Position numbers and translations under genes: made by a program. From Syntrophaceae bacterium UBA2208 (GTDB taxonomy: Bacteria > Desulfobacterota > BSN033 > UBA1163), in contig DCUS01000019.1 of NCBI GenBank assembly GCA_002327885.1, positions 1 through 30,847 of the forward strand: 30,847 bases of DNA, read 5' to 3'. Positions 14,988 through 22,359 of this stretch are shown piece by piece. Within the stretch, counting starts at the first letter, position 1. The number at the start of each line of letters is the position of its first letter. The notes under the pieces were generated by a model. It saw only the letters and a list, made by a program, of their open reading frames with translations. It was not told the DNA's origin and searched no databases.

Positions 14988-17168
14988 TTATTTTTGCAAT
15001 TCCGGGACAATTTTCTCGAAGTAGTCGAGAACCTGCGGATTCGATAAAGCATCCCTGTTCAGAACGGGTCTCCCGTGGATGATATTGGTGACAGCGCTTT
15101 CTACTTTTTTCATGTTCATCGTATAGGGAGCGTCAGGCATCTCCATGATGATTGACGGGACATGACGGGGAGAAGCTTTCTCCCTCAGCGTCTTTTTGAT
15201 GGTATCCTTCAACCCGTCCGTCAATTGGGCGCCGGGGGTAAGTTTCACGAAGAGGATGATACGCTGTTCGCCCTCCCAGTTTTGTCCAATGGCCAGGCTA
15301 TCGGCGATTCCTTCGATCCTCTCGACGACATTATAGATTTCAGCCGTCCCGATCCGGACTCCGGATGGCTTCAAAACGGCGTCGGAACGTCCGTAAAAAG
15401 TGATTCCCTGGGTGTCACTGTGAAAGATGACATAGTCACCGTGGCGCCAAATATTGGGATAGTATTCAAAGTAGGCATTCTTATATTTTTCCCCGTCCGG
15501 GTCATTCCAGAAATAGAGAGGCATGCATGGGGCAGGGGCTTCGCATACCAACTCACCTTCCTTATCCCAAACAGGTTTTCCGCCTTCATCATAGGCCTTC
15601 ACCTTCATACCAAGGCCTCCGCCTTGAAGTTCCCCGGCATAGACACGTTGAATCGGACTGCCAATGGCAAAACAACCATTGATGTCCGTGCCACCGGCGA
15701 TGGAGTTAAAGTGGAGGTCTTTCTTCACCTCCCGATAGACCCACTCAAAACCCTCTGCTGAAAGGACAGAACCTGTTTGAGAAATTTCTCTCAGGGAGGA
15801 AAGATCGCAATTCTTCCCGGGTTGAATCCCTTCGCCCCGGAGATAGTTGATATAGCTGGCGCTCAGGCCAAAAAAAGTTATTTTTTCGTCCTGGACCATT
15901 TTCCACATGGCATAGGTGTCGGGATAGTTCGGGTTGCCGTCATACAGGACAATGGTGGCGCCGACGCCGAGTGTGCTGATGAGCCAGTTCCACATCATCC
16001 AGCTACACGTGGTGATGTAAAAGACTTTGTCATCGCGCTTCAAATCACTATGGAGCATCAGCTCCTTCAAATGGTGGAGTAAAATGCCACCCCCTCCCTG
16101 CACCATGCATTTGGGTTTCCCCGTCGTTCCAGAGGAGAACATGATAAAAATAGGATGGTCAAAGGGTAATTGTTCAAATTCAAGAACCGGCTCTTTTTCC
16201 GGGGATAGGAAGTCTTCATAATGGACACCATTGGGAATACTTCCGATATCCATCTTATTTCCCGTATAGGAAACAATGACAACTTTCTTGAGGGAGGGAA
16301 TGGCCTTGGCCACCTCCGCCGCATTTCCCAGGGTATTGAAGAATTTCGCCTTGTAATAATAACCATCCACTGAAAACAGGACCTTGGGCTCTATCTGGCC
16401 GAGCCGGTCGAGAGCAGCCTGCGACCCGATGTCTGTGGCGCAAGAAGACCAAACAGCCCCGATGCTTGTTGCGGCCAGCATGCCGATAGCCGTCTCCATC
16501 ATGTTCGGCATATAGCCTGCAACCCGATCTCCCGGTTTAATTCCGATTTCGCGCAAAGACTTCGCCAGGCGGGCCACTGTATAATAAAGTTCTCTATAAG
16601 TCATGATTGAATATTTCTGTGTTTCCCCTTTGAAAATAAAAGCCAACCGATCATCCCGATACCGCAAAAGATTCTCCGCAAAATTCAACCTTGCCCCGGG
16701 AAACCACGTCGTCCCTGGAAACTTCCTTAAATCATCTACCACCCGGTCCCAATTCTTTGAGGCCTTGACCTCTGCGAATTCCCACATGGAAGCCCAGAAA
16801 TCAGCGATCGCATCGACAGACCATTGATATAAATCGTCATATGTTTTGAATTTTTTCCCATATTTTCGGTTCACAAATTCAATATAGCGCGTCATGTTGG
16901 CGTTCTTGATCTGATCTTGGGAGGGCACCCACAGAGGCGTTTTTACACTTTCAACAGTTGATAAAGTCACGGTAACAGGTTTAATGGGGGCTTTCTTGAC
17001 CGGTTTTTTAGATGGTTTCACCGATGGTTTTTTCAAGGATTTTTTTGCAGGTTTTTTCAATCCTTTCTTCACAACCTTTTTTAAAGGTTTTTTAGAAGGC
17101 TTTTTAGTGGACTTTTTAGAAACTTTCTTTGAAGGTTTTTTCGATGTCTTTTTCAAATGCTTTTTCAT
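14988..17168 (-). CDS. Acetoacetyl-CoA synthetase (AMP-forming) with lysine-dyad N-terminal tail
   Basis: The 726-aa ANL-superfamily enzyme activates acetoacetate with ATP and CoA. The catalytic part begins near residue 78 (PLWVPSQDQI). It contains the AACS-type WFPGARLNFAENLL, the phosphate loop FSSGTTGKPKCMVQGGGG, SIAGGTDINGCF, and YGRSDAVLKPSGVRIGTAEI in the hinge region. The C-terminal lysine region reads YTMNMKKVESAV, where the family usually has SGKKVE. Residues 1-64 contain 30 lysines and no acidic residue; KK dyads recur every four residues (2-3, 6-7 ... 58-59), only the unit at 50-51 being VK. The tail is translated: AAGGGGGG sits 6-7 nt before the ATG. Such histone-H1-like tails bind nucleic acid or polyanionic surfaces; its role here is unknown. 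The gene is monocistronic or leads the downstream genes on the minus strand. Confidence 0.9.
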   Translation of the reverse strand: MKKHLKKTSKKPSKKVSKKSTKKPSKKPLKKVVKKGLKKPAKKSLKKPSVKPSKKPVKKAPIKPVTVTLSTVESVKTPLWVPSQDQIKNANMTRYIEFVNRKYGKKFKTYDDLYQWSVDAIADFWASMWEFAEVKASKNWDRVVDDLRKFPGTTWFPGARLNFAENLLRYRDDRLAFIFKGETQKYSIMTYRELYYTVARLAKSLREIGIKPGDRVAGYMPNMMETAIGMLAATSIGAVWSSCATDIGSQAALDRLGQIEPKVLFSVDGYYYKAKFFNTLGNAAEVAKAIPSLKKVVIVSYTGNKMDIGSIPNGVHYEDFLSPEKEPVLEFEQLPFDHPIFIMFSSGTTGKPKCMVQGGGGILLHHLKELMLHSDLKRDDKVFYITTCSWMMWNWLISTLGVGATIVLYDGNPNYPDTYAMWKMVQDEKITFFGLSASYINYLRGEGIQPGKNCDLSSLREISQTGSVLSAEGFEWVYREVKKDLHFNSIAGGTDINGCFAIGSPIQRVYAGELQGGGLGMKVKAYDEGGKPVWDKEGELVCEAPAPCMPLYFWNDPDGEKYKNAYFEYYPNIWRHGDYVIFHSDTQGITFYGRSDAVLKPSGVRIGTAEIYNVVERIEGIADSLAIGQNWEGEQRIILFVKLTPGAQLTDGLKDTIKKTLREKASPRHVPSIIMEMPDAPYTMNMKKVESAVTNIIHGRPVLNRDALSNPQVLDYFEKIVPELQK

Positions 17169-17214
17169 AAATATCCCCCCTTCTTAAATATAAAATTGGT
17201 TCGTTGACCACCAT

Positions 17215-17243
17215 TGAATATCACTCTTGCGATTTTCCGTCAA
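17215..17243 (-). promoter_or_regulatory. Possible promoter for the acetoacetyl-CoA synthetase gene
   Basis: The minus strand shows TTGACG (17243-17238), a 17-nt spacer and TATTCA (17220-17215), 47 nt upstream of the start codon. The -35 is good and the -10 is weak (three of six positions). Confidence 0.3.
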
Positions 17244-17269
17244 GAAGTATTTGTCCACCAAAACCCCGC

Positions 17270-17342
17270 AAAGCGCTAAGCGCATAGCGCATAGCGTTTA
17301 GGTGATTGATATCATGAACGTAAAGCCAAAGGCTTTTATTTT
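17270..17342. repeat. AGCGC/ATAGCG word block plus AAAGCC hairpin in a divergent gap
   Basis: The 225-nt gap between the divergent AACS and CoA-transferase genes contains tandem AGCGC, AAGCGC and ATAGCGC words (17271-17300). A perfect hairpin AAAGCC-AAA-GGCTTT (17322-17336) follows, with TATTTTC after it on the plus strand. The hairpin looks like a weak rho-independent terminator or leader attenuator, although no gene is seen ahead of it on that strand. Confidence 0.4.
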
Positions 17343-17393
17343 CAAACTTAATATGTTATTTATTTTTCATCCATTATTCCGCGGGAGAAATGA

Positions 17394-18569
17394 GTGGGAC
17401 TTTTAAAAGGCCTCAAAATGCTGGATCTCTCAAGGCTTTTGCCGGGTCCTTACTGTTCTCTCCTTCTTGCCGATTTGGGAATGGAAGTATTGAAGATCGA
17501 AGACCCTGAACTGGGAGATTATATGAGGGGGATGGGCCCTGTCCGGAAGAAAGACAGCGCCTATTTTCTTGCTTTAAACCGAAATAAAAAAAGTATGCTT
17601 CTGAACCTCAAGGTCAAAGAAGGAAAAGAGGTCTTTAATCGGTTAATCGATACCTATGACATTCTTTTAGAAGGTTTCAGACCAGGAGTGATGGACCGGC
17701 TTGGAATCGGCTACCAGGAGTTGAAAAGCAGAAATCCTGGCCTCATTTTCTGCTCTCTCTCCGGATATGGACAGGATGGACCCTACAAAGAGAGGTCCGG
17801 CCATGATATCAATTACATCGGTCTGGGGGGCATTCTCGATTTGATTGGACCAAAAGATGGGGATCCGACCATCCCGGGCACTCAGATTGCAGACATTGGC
17901 GGGGGAGGAATGATGGCGGCCATCGCCATTCTTGCCGCCATCGTTCACCGTGAGAAAACGGGGGAAGGACAATATCTCGATGTGGCCATGCATGACGGCG
18001 TCATCTCTTGGCTCTCCCTCCATGCGGGAAGATACTTCATGGATAAAGAACTCCCACGAAGGGGAGAGATGCAACTCTCGGGAAGGTATGCCTGCTATCA
18101 GGTCTATCCGACCAAAGATGGAAGATATATCTCCCTGGGGGCGCTCGAACCGAAGTTTTGGAAGAACTTTTGTGAAGCGATTGGGAGAGAGGCCTTTGTT
18201 TTGAAACAATTTATAGAAGGAGAGGAAAGGGTTCAGATCATTAATGAGATTCGAGAACTCTTTAAAACCAGAACCCAGAAAGAATGGGTTGAATTCTTTA
18301 AAAATGTAGATGCTTGTCTTGAGCCCGTCTTATCTCTCGGAGAAGTCTTTCAACATCCACACGTTCTCCACCGGAAGATGTTAGTAGAGTATGAACACCC
18401 TGTTGAAGGGAAGATTCGCCAGGTGGGAAATCCCATCAAGTCTTCTCAATTTCCCTTTGAGATTCGCACCCCTTCCCCTTCATGGGGTGAACACACGATG
18501 GAAGTCTTACGGGAGATAGGCTATTCAGAAGGGGAGATTAAACATTTTAAAGAAGTGAAAGCAATCTGA
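17394..18569 (+). CDS. CoA-transferase family III protein, alpha-methylacyl-CoA racemase (AMACR)-like
   Basis: The 391-aa protein is of the CaiB/BaiF type: LKMLDLSRLLPGPYCSLLLADLG at the N-terminus, here naming residues 7-29, and FRPGVMDRLGIGY near 95. RSGHDINYIGLGG gives His137, QIADIGGG gives Asp167 and LGALEPKFW gives Glu252. Their spacing (30 and 115) equals that of the catalytic H126, D156 and E241 of mycobacterial AMACR, so a 2-methylacyl-CoA racemase is more likely than a CoA transferase. The start is GTG at 17394 with GGGAG 6-7 nt upstream; the nearby ATG is out of frame. It heads the plus-strand locus and lies before the 2-oxoacid oxidoreductase genes, whose products would include branched acyl-CoAs. 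Confidence 0.85.
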   Translation: MGLLKGLKMLDLSRLLPGPYCSLLLADLGMEVLKIEDPELGDYMRGMGPVRKKDSAYFLALNRNKKSMLLNLKVKEGKEVFNRLIDTYDILLEGFRPGVMDRLGIGYQELKSRNPGLIFCSLSGYGQDGPYKERSGHDINYIGLGGILDLIGPKDGDPTIPGTQIADIGGGGMMAAIAILAAIVHREKTGEGQYLDVAMHDGVISWLSLHAGRYFMDKELPRRGEMQLSGRYACYQVYPTKDGRYISLGALEPKFWKNFCEAIGREAFVLKQFIEGEERVQIINEIRELFKTRTQKEWVEFFKNVDACLEPVLSLGEVFQHPHVLHRKMLVEYEHPVEGKIRQVGNPIKSSQFPFEIRTPSPSWGEHTMEVLREIGYSEGEIKHFKEVKAI

Positions 18570-18572
18570 AAG

Positions 18573-18676
18573 AATGGAATACTGGAATGATGGAACAATG
18601 GAATGATGGGTTTAAGACCAATAAACTTCTTTTTTCCCTCCAATATTCCATTATTCCAATGCTCCATTATTCCATT
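18573..18676. repeat. Quasi-palindromic word spacer (AATGGAAT/ATTCCATT)
   Basis: The left arm (18573-18609) and right arm (18640-18676) are each 37 nt; aligned as inverted repeats without gaps they match at 30 of 37 positions. Each arm is itself built of AATGGAAT-GATGG or ATTCCATTATTCCA words. The loop of about 30 nt holds a T-run. It fills the gap between the AMACR-like gene and the ferredoxin subunit. Confidence 0.75.
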
Positions 18677-18693
18677 AGTTTCCGGTGTGAGTG

Positions 18694-18900
18694 ATGGCAA
18701 AAATTGAAATTGACCAAGAGCGTTGCAAGGGGTGTGGGCTCTGTACGATTGCCTGCCCTAAAACCCTGATCAAGATTGGGGAAGAAATCAATCGCCAGGG
18801 ATATTTTTACGTGGTCTGGGAGGCCAATGGTCAGTGCACGGGGTGTGCGATCTGCGGGGAAATATGTCCGGACGTCGCCATCCGAGTCTGGAGAGATTGA
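18694..18900 (+). CDS. 2-oxoacid:ferredoxin oxidoreductase delta subunit (2x[4Fe-4S] ferredoxin)
   Basis: The 68-aa polyferredoxin has two complete CxxCxxCxxxCP motifs: CKGCGLCTIACP near residue 11 and CTGCAICGEICP near residue 48. The spacing is that of VorD/KorD/PorD subunits, which carry electrons from the TPP site to external ferredoxin. I use the ATG at 18694; a GTG one codon earlier is the alternative. SD support is weak (GGTGTGAG). It lies just before the alpha subunit gene, the usual neighbour in four-subunit enzymes. Confidence 0.88.
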   Translation: MAKIEIDQERCKGCGLCTIACPKTLIKIGEEINRQGYFYVVWEANGQCTGCAICGEICPDVAIRVWRD

Positions 18901-18954
18901 AAAAAGTTAACCCAATAATCCAGTATTCCAACAATCCATTATTCCAGGTATCGT
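18901..18954. repeat. Word spacer (AATCCA/TATTCCA words)
   Basis: The gap between the delta and alpha subunit genes is filled by AATAATCCA, TATTCCA, CAATCCA and TTATTCCAGG words. They share vocabulary with the right arm of the preceding spacer (18640-18676) and occur in only one orientation. Confidence 0.55.
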
Positions 18955-20016
18955 ATGGACCAACATTCTGACAAAATATTGGCGAAAGGAAACGAAGCCA
19001 TTGCGATGGCATCAATTGATTCGGGATGTCTCCTGTACTTCGGGTATCCCATCACTCCGCAGAATGACATCCCGGAATATCTTTCCAAACACCTACCTGC
19101 GCTGGGTGGAGAATTCATCCAGGCAGAAAGTGAGATCGCTTCGATCAATTTACTTCTTGGGGCTTCAGCCACCGGGGCAAGGGCCATGACTTCTTCTTCA
19201 AGCCCAGGAATCTCTCTGATGCAAGAGGGAATTTCCTATATGGCAGGGAGTGAACTTCCAGCTTTAATCGTCAATATCTCAAGAAGCGGGCCGGGCCTGG
19301 GGGGGATTTCTCCTTCCCAGGGGGATTATTTTCAAGCAACACGGGGAGGAGGACACGGTGATTACCGAATGATCGTACTCGCTCCTTCTTCGGTTCAAGA
19401 AATGTATGACCTGACTTGCCTTGCCTTTAACTTGGCTGACAAATACAGAAACCCTGCTATGATTCTTGGAGACGCCCTCATCGGTCAAATGAAGGAGCCC
19501 CTCAACCGCAGTAAATGTGGGAAGATGGAACTTCCTCCGAAGGACTGGGCCCTGACCGGAGCGCAGGGGAGAAAACCCAATCGACTTAAATCTCTTTATC
19601 TTCAGGACGGCGAACTTTCAGAACACAATTGGAAACTCCATCAGAAATATGAGGAGATGAAAAAAGTCGAGGTCCGCTTTGATAGTTATTTTACCGAGGA
19701 TGCCCAATTGATTGTTGCCGCCTTTGGAAGCATGGCCAGAGTTTCAAGAACTTCTGTCGATCTGGCCAGAGAAGATGGAATGAAAGTGGGACTTCTCAGA
19801 CCCATTACTCTCTTTCCTTTTCCGGAAAAGGCGCTTCATGACCTTTCACAGCGGATCAAACTATTTTTGACCGTCGAATTAAATACGGGACAGATGGTAG
19901 AGGATGTAAGGCTTTCAGTGGCCCGGGATGCTCAAGTCTATTTTTATGGAAAGCCGCCGGGCTCCCTTCCCTCTCCGGAAGAAATATTGGAAGAAATTAA
20001 GAAAGTCTATCCTTAA
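18955..20016 (+). CDS. 2-oxoacid:ferredoxin oxidoreductase alpha subunit (VorB/KorA-like)
   Basis: The 353-aa protein has the pyrimidine-binding N-terminal domain: GNEAIAMASIDSGCLLYFGYPITPQNDIPEY, marking residues 12-42, then EFIQAESEIASINLLLGAS with the catalytic-type Glu. SSSPGISLMQEGISYMAGSELPALIVN follows. The C-terminal transketolase-like domain has VAAFGSMARVSRTSVD and GLLRPITLFPFP. GYPITPQNDIPEY is closer to the branched-chain 2-oxoacid (VOR) type than to pyruvate enzymes. Together with the other three subunits it oxidatively decarboxylates a 2-oxoacid to acyl-CoA and reduces ferredoxin. The ATG follows AGGT by 5 nt. Confidence 0.9.
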   Translation: MDQHSDKILAKGNEAIAMASIDSGCLLYFGYPITPQNDIPEYLSKHLPALGGEFIQAESEIASINLLLGASATGARAMTSSSSPGISLMQEGISYMAGSELPALIVNISRSGPGLGGISPSQGDYFQATRGGGHGDYRMIVLAPSSVQEMYDLTCLAFNLADKYRNPAMILGDALIGQMKEPLNRSKCGKMELPPKDWALTGAQGRKPNRLKSLYLQDGELSEHNWKLHQKYEEMKKVEVRFDSYFTEDAQLIVAAFGSMARVSRTSVDLAREDGMKVGLLRPITLFPFPEKALHDLSQRIKLFLTVELNTGQMVEDVRLSVARDAQVYFYGKPPGSLPSPEEILEEIKKVYP

Positions 20017-20025
20017 TAATTGTAG

Positions 20026-20085
20026 ATTTTAGATTGCAGATTGCAGATTGAAAAAATCTCAAATCTAAAATCTTAAATCTAAAAT
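20026..20085. repeat. Quasi-palindromic word spacer (AGATTGC/AATCTAAAAT)
   Basis: The left arm (20026-20049) consists of TTTAGATT and GCAGATT words. The right arm (20062-20085) consists of AATCTAAAAT words. As inverted repeats they match at 20 of 24 positions, including a perfect 10-bp outer stem. The right arm ends directly before the AGGAGGGGAG ribosome binding site of the beta subunit, so the stem could affect its translation. Confidence 0.75.
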
Positions 20086-20095
20086 AGGAGGGGAG

Positions 20096-20848
20096 ATGGA
20101 GCTTGTTTTTAAACGTCCCGAATGTTTGATTGATATTCCATTCCACTTTTGCCCGGGGTGTCATCACGGCATCGCCCATCGATTGGTGGCAGAGGCCATT
20201 GACTATTTTAAAATCAGGGAGAAGACAATCGGGGTAGCCTCTGTGGGCTGTTCTGTCTTTATGTATGATTATTTCAATGTTGATGTCCTGGAGGCTCCTC
20301 ACGGAAGAGCTTCGGCTGTGGCCTCCGGAGTAAAACGAGCCAAGAAAGATCGAATTGTCTTTACCTATCAGGGGGACGGAGACCTTGCCGCCATTGGGAT
20401 TGCTGAAGGGATACATACGGCCAACCGCGGGGAAAACATCACCATCATCTTTGCCAACAATGGGATCTACGGGATGACAGGGGGGCAGATGGCACCCACC
20501 ACACTTCTTGGGCAAAAGACCACTACAAGCCCTTATGGAAGAGACTTTACCTATGATGGTTATCCCATCCGGATGGCGGAGATGTTGGCGACCTTAGAGG
20601 GAAGCGCTTTCGTCGCAAGGGTTGCTGTCAACAATCCCGCTAATTTGATGAAAGCCAAGAGAGCCGTTCGCAAGGCCTTCCAGATGCAGATTGAAGAAAT
20701 GGGTTTCTCTTTTGTCGAGATATTATTGGCATGCCCCACCAATTGGGGGATGACGGCTTTAGAGGCCAATCGCCGGGTCGGAGAGGAAATGATACCTTAT
20801 TTCCCGTTGGGCATCTTAAAGGAAAGGAAAATGGCAGACTACTTATAA
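20096..20848 (+). CDS. 2-oxoacid:ferredoxin oxidoreductase beta subunit (TPP-binding)
   Basis: The 250-aa subunit begins with the typical FCPGCHHGIAHRLVAEAID stretch near residue 18. It has VGCSVFMYDYF and the APHGRASAVASGVKRA loop. The TPP/Mg2+ motif runs from QGDGDLAAIGIAEGIHTANR near residue 98 to NNGIYGMTGGQ near 121. These are standard for VOR/KOR beta subunits. The start is well supported by AGGAGGGGAG immediately upstream. It pairs with the alpha subunit to form the catalytic dimer in the cytoplasm. Confidence 0.92.
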   Translation: MELVFKRPECLIDIPFHFCPGCHHGIAHRLVAEAIDYFKIREKTIGVASVGCSVFMYDYFNVDVLEAPHGRASAVASGVKRAKKDRIVFTYQGDGDLAAIGIAEGIHTANRGENITIIFANNGIYGMTGGQMAPTTLLGQKTTTSPYGRDFTYDGYPIRMAEMLATLEGSAFVARVAVNNPANLMKAKRAVRKAFQMQIEEMGFSFVEILLACPTNWGMTALEANRRVGEEMIPYFPLGILKERKMADYL

Positions 20849-20984
20849 ACTAATCGTTAGGCGCGAGGCGCAAGTCGTAAGCGGGTTTATTGTTGTGTTA
20901 CTTTAATGTTGTTTTGCTGTGTTGCCGTTAACTTCAAAACCGCAGCACTGCAACACCGCAACACGGAGTTTGTGATAATTATTT
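20849..20984. repeat. Word spacer (GTTGTGTT/AACACCGC words), partly inverted
   Basis: The 136-nt gap between beta and gamma subunits starts with GGCGCGAGGCGCAAG-type words. It continues with GTTGTGTTAC, GTTGTTTTGC and TGTGTTGCC, and then AACCGC, AGCACTGC and AACACCGCAACACGG. TTGCTGTGTTGC (20914-20925) and GCAACACCGCAA (20950-20961) are inverted with 11 of 12 matches. No ORF was seen. Confidence 0.6.
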
Positions 20985-21572
20985 ATGTCAAACAATCGTT
21001 TTTATTATAATGTAATTGTTGCTGGATTTGGCGGACAGGGGGTGATGGTCATTGGAAACCTTCTCGCTTATGCCGCTATGATTGAGGGAAAACATGTCAC
21101 TTACCTTCCCGTTTACGGAGTCGAGATGAGAGGCGGAACAGCCAATTGCACTGTGGTGATCGCTTCTCACGAGATCGGATCTCCTGTAGTAGGAAGACCC
21201 CAAGCGGCCATCGTGATGAATTTACCCTCTTTGATAAAATATGAACCTCTCCTTCTACCTAACGGTCTTCTATTTCTTAATTCCTCTCTCATTGACCCCA
21301 AAGAGGCTTTTCGAAAAGATATTGAAATTTTTTCAACCCCTGTCAATGAAATTGCTATCAATCATGGAAACCCAAAACTTGCAAATATGGTGGCCTTAGG
21401 CGCTTTTAATGAAAAAACAAAATTGGTTCGGATGAGTTCTTTATTTGAGTCAATAGAAAAAGTGCTGGATGAGCGCTACCATCCTCTCATCCCATCGAAT
21501 ATCAAGGCCATTCAAACGGGAGCCGATTATGTAAAATCTTTATCCAAATCCTCTCCCCTCAACGCTTCATAG
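20985..21572 (+). CDS. 2-oxoacid:ferredoxin oxidoreductase gamma subunit
   Basis: The 195-aa subunit has VIVAGFGGQGVMVIGNLLAYAA at residues 10-31, the nucleotide-fold signature of gamma subunits. YLPVYGVEMRGGTANCTVVI follows, and then IVMNLPSLIKYEP and NMVALGAF. These are diagnostic of the POR_gamma domain. The gamma subunit contacts CoA in well-studied relatives. It completes the delta-alpha-beta-gamma set, each as a separate gene, which is the undivided four-subunit form. The ATG has no clear SD; the preceding gap is the GTTG/AACAC word spacer. Confidence 0.9.
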   Translation: MSNNRFYYNVIVAGFGGQGVMVIGNLLAYAAMIEGKHVTYLPVYGVEMRGGTANCTVVIASHEIGSPVVGRPQAAIVMNLPSLIKYEPLLLPNGLLFLNSSLIDPKEAFRKDIEIFSTPVNEIAINHGNPKLANMVALGAFNEKTKLVRMSSLFESIEKVLDERYHPLIPSNIKAIQTGADYVKSLSKSSPLNAS

Positions 21573-21684
21573 CAAGCAAGATCGGAGGACGAGCCTTTAT
21601 GCTCGCTTGCCCCTGCCTGAGGCGGTGGTCAGGCCTAAGGTGGGTGCTCGGGGGAGAAAACTAACTTGCCTGCCTTAGGCAGGG
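21572..21684. repeat. Cluster of hairpins between gamma subunit and regulator genes
   Basis: Three hairpins are packed here: GCAAGC (21572-21577)/GCTTGC (21605-21610) with an inner CGAGC-CTTTAT-GCTCG; GCCTGA (21615-21620)/TCAGGC (21629-21634); and CCTGCC-TTA-GGCAGG (21669-21683). The first starts inside the gamma stop codon. None is followed by a convincing T-run. The last resembles hairpins at 14890-14905 and 27916-27940. Confidence 0.55.
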
Positions 21685-21695
21685 ATAAAAGCAAA

Positions 21696-22298
21696 ATGGG
21701 GGATTTCATGGAAGAAGAAAAAGATTTTGAAGAGATCCGTGTTGGCGAAAAGGTTAAGGTCTTGAGAGAACAGAAGGGTCTTTCACTGAAAGAATTAGCC
21801 GACTTGACCGGATTTTCGACAGCGTTGCTCTCCCAGATGGAAAACCACCTCGTCTCTCCCTCCCTCGGGACGATTATCAAGCTGGCGAAAGCGCTGGGCG
21901 TCAAAGTAGGCGATTTTCTGGGTGAAACAGAGGGAGAACCTTTTGCGATTGTGAGGAAGGACGAACGAAAAACGATCTCTCGATTTGCCTCAAAAGAAGG
22001 AGTTAAGTATGGTTATTCCTATGAGTCTTTAGGCTTTGAGAAGAAAAACCGCCATATGGAACCTTTCATCGTCACGCTGGAACCCGCCACAGTTAAAGCT
22101 TCCAAGACTTCTGTCCATGATGGGGAGGAATTCATCTTTGTTCTCGAAGGTGAAATGGAGGTGGTTCTGGGAAATCACACCGATATCCTTTACCCAGGGG
22201 ACTCCATATATTATGATTCCAATATTCCTCATCGGGTCCAATGCCATCAAGATAAAGTGACAAGGATTCTGGCTGTGCTTTATGCAGCCAGCACCTGA
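21696..22298 (+). CDS. XRE-family transcriptional regulator with C-terminal cupin domain
   Basis: The 200-aa regulator has an HTH_XRE domain at about residues 15-70 (KVKVLREQKGLSLKELADLTG, FSTALLSQMENHLVSPSL, IIKLAKALGVKVGDFL). A cupin_2 domain follows at about 110-195 (HDGEEFIFVLEGEMEVVLG, LYPGDSIYYDSNIPHRV). Such proteins sense a small ligand in the cupin barrel and often control neighbouring catabolic or transport genes. The position between the 2-oxoacid oxidoreductase and the Liv transporter suggests local control of one or both. Starts at 21696 (AGGGA 10 nt upstream) and 21708 (GGGGGA 4 nt upstream) are both possible. Confidence 0.88.
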   Translation: MGDFMEEEKDFEEIRVGEKVKVLREQKGLSLKELADLTGFSTALLSQMENHLVSPSLGTIIKLAKALGVKVGDFLGETEGEPFAIVRKDERKTISRFASKEGVKYGYSYESLGFEKKNRHMEPFIVTLEPATVKASKTSVHDGEEFIFVLEGEMEVVLGNHTDILYPGDSIYYDSNIPHRVQCHQDKVTRILAVLYAAST

Positions 22299-22359
22299 AT
22301 CTTTAGGAGATCAGGTGATTAGGAAACCAAGATGATCTGATAGCTCAAGGGAAACAATA

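Noticed and set aside
16984..17187. 67-codon plus-strand ORF rich in Phe and Gly
   Set aside because: It is the exact antisense of the lysine-dyad tail (AAA/AAG read as TTT/CTT). No SD or independent coding signal exists.
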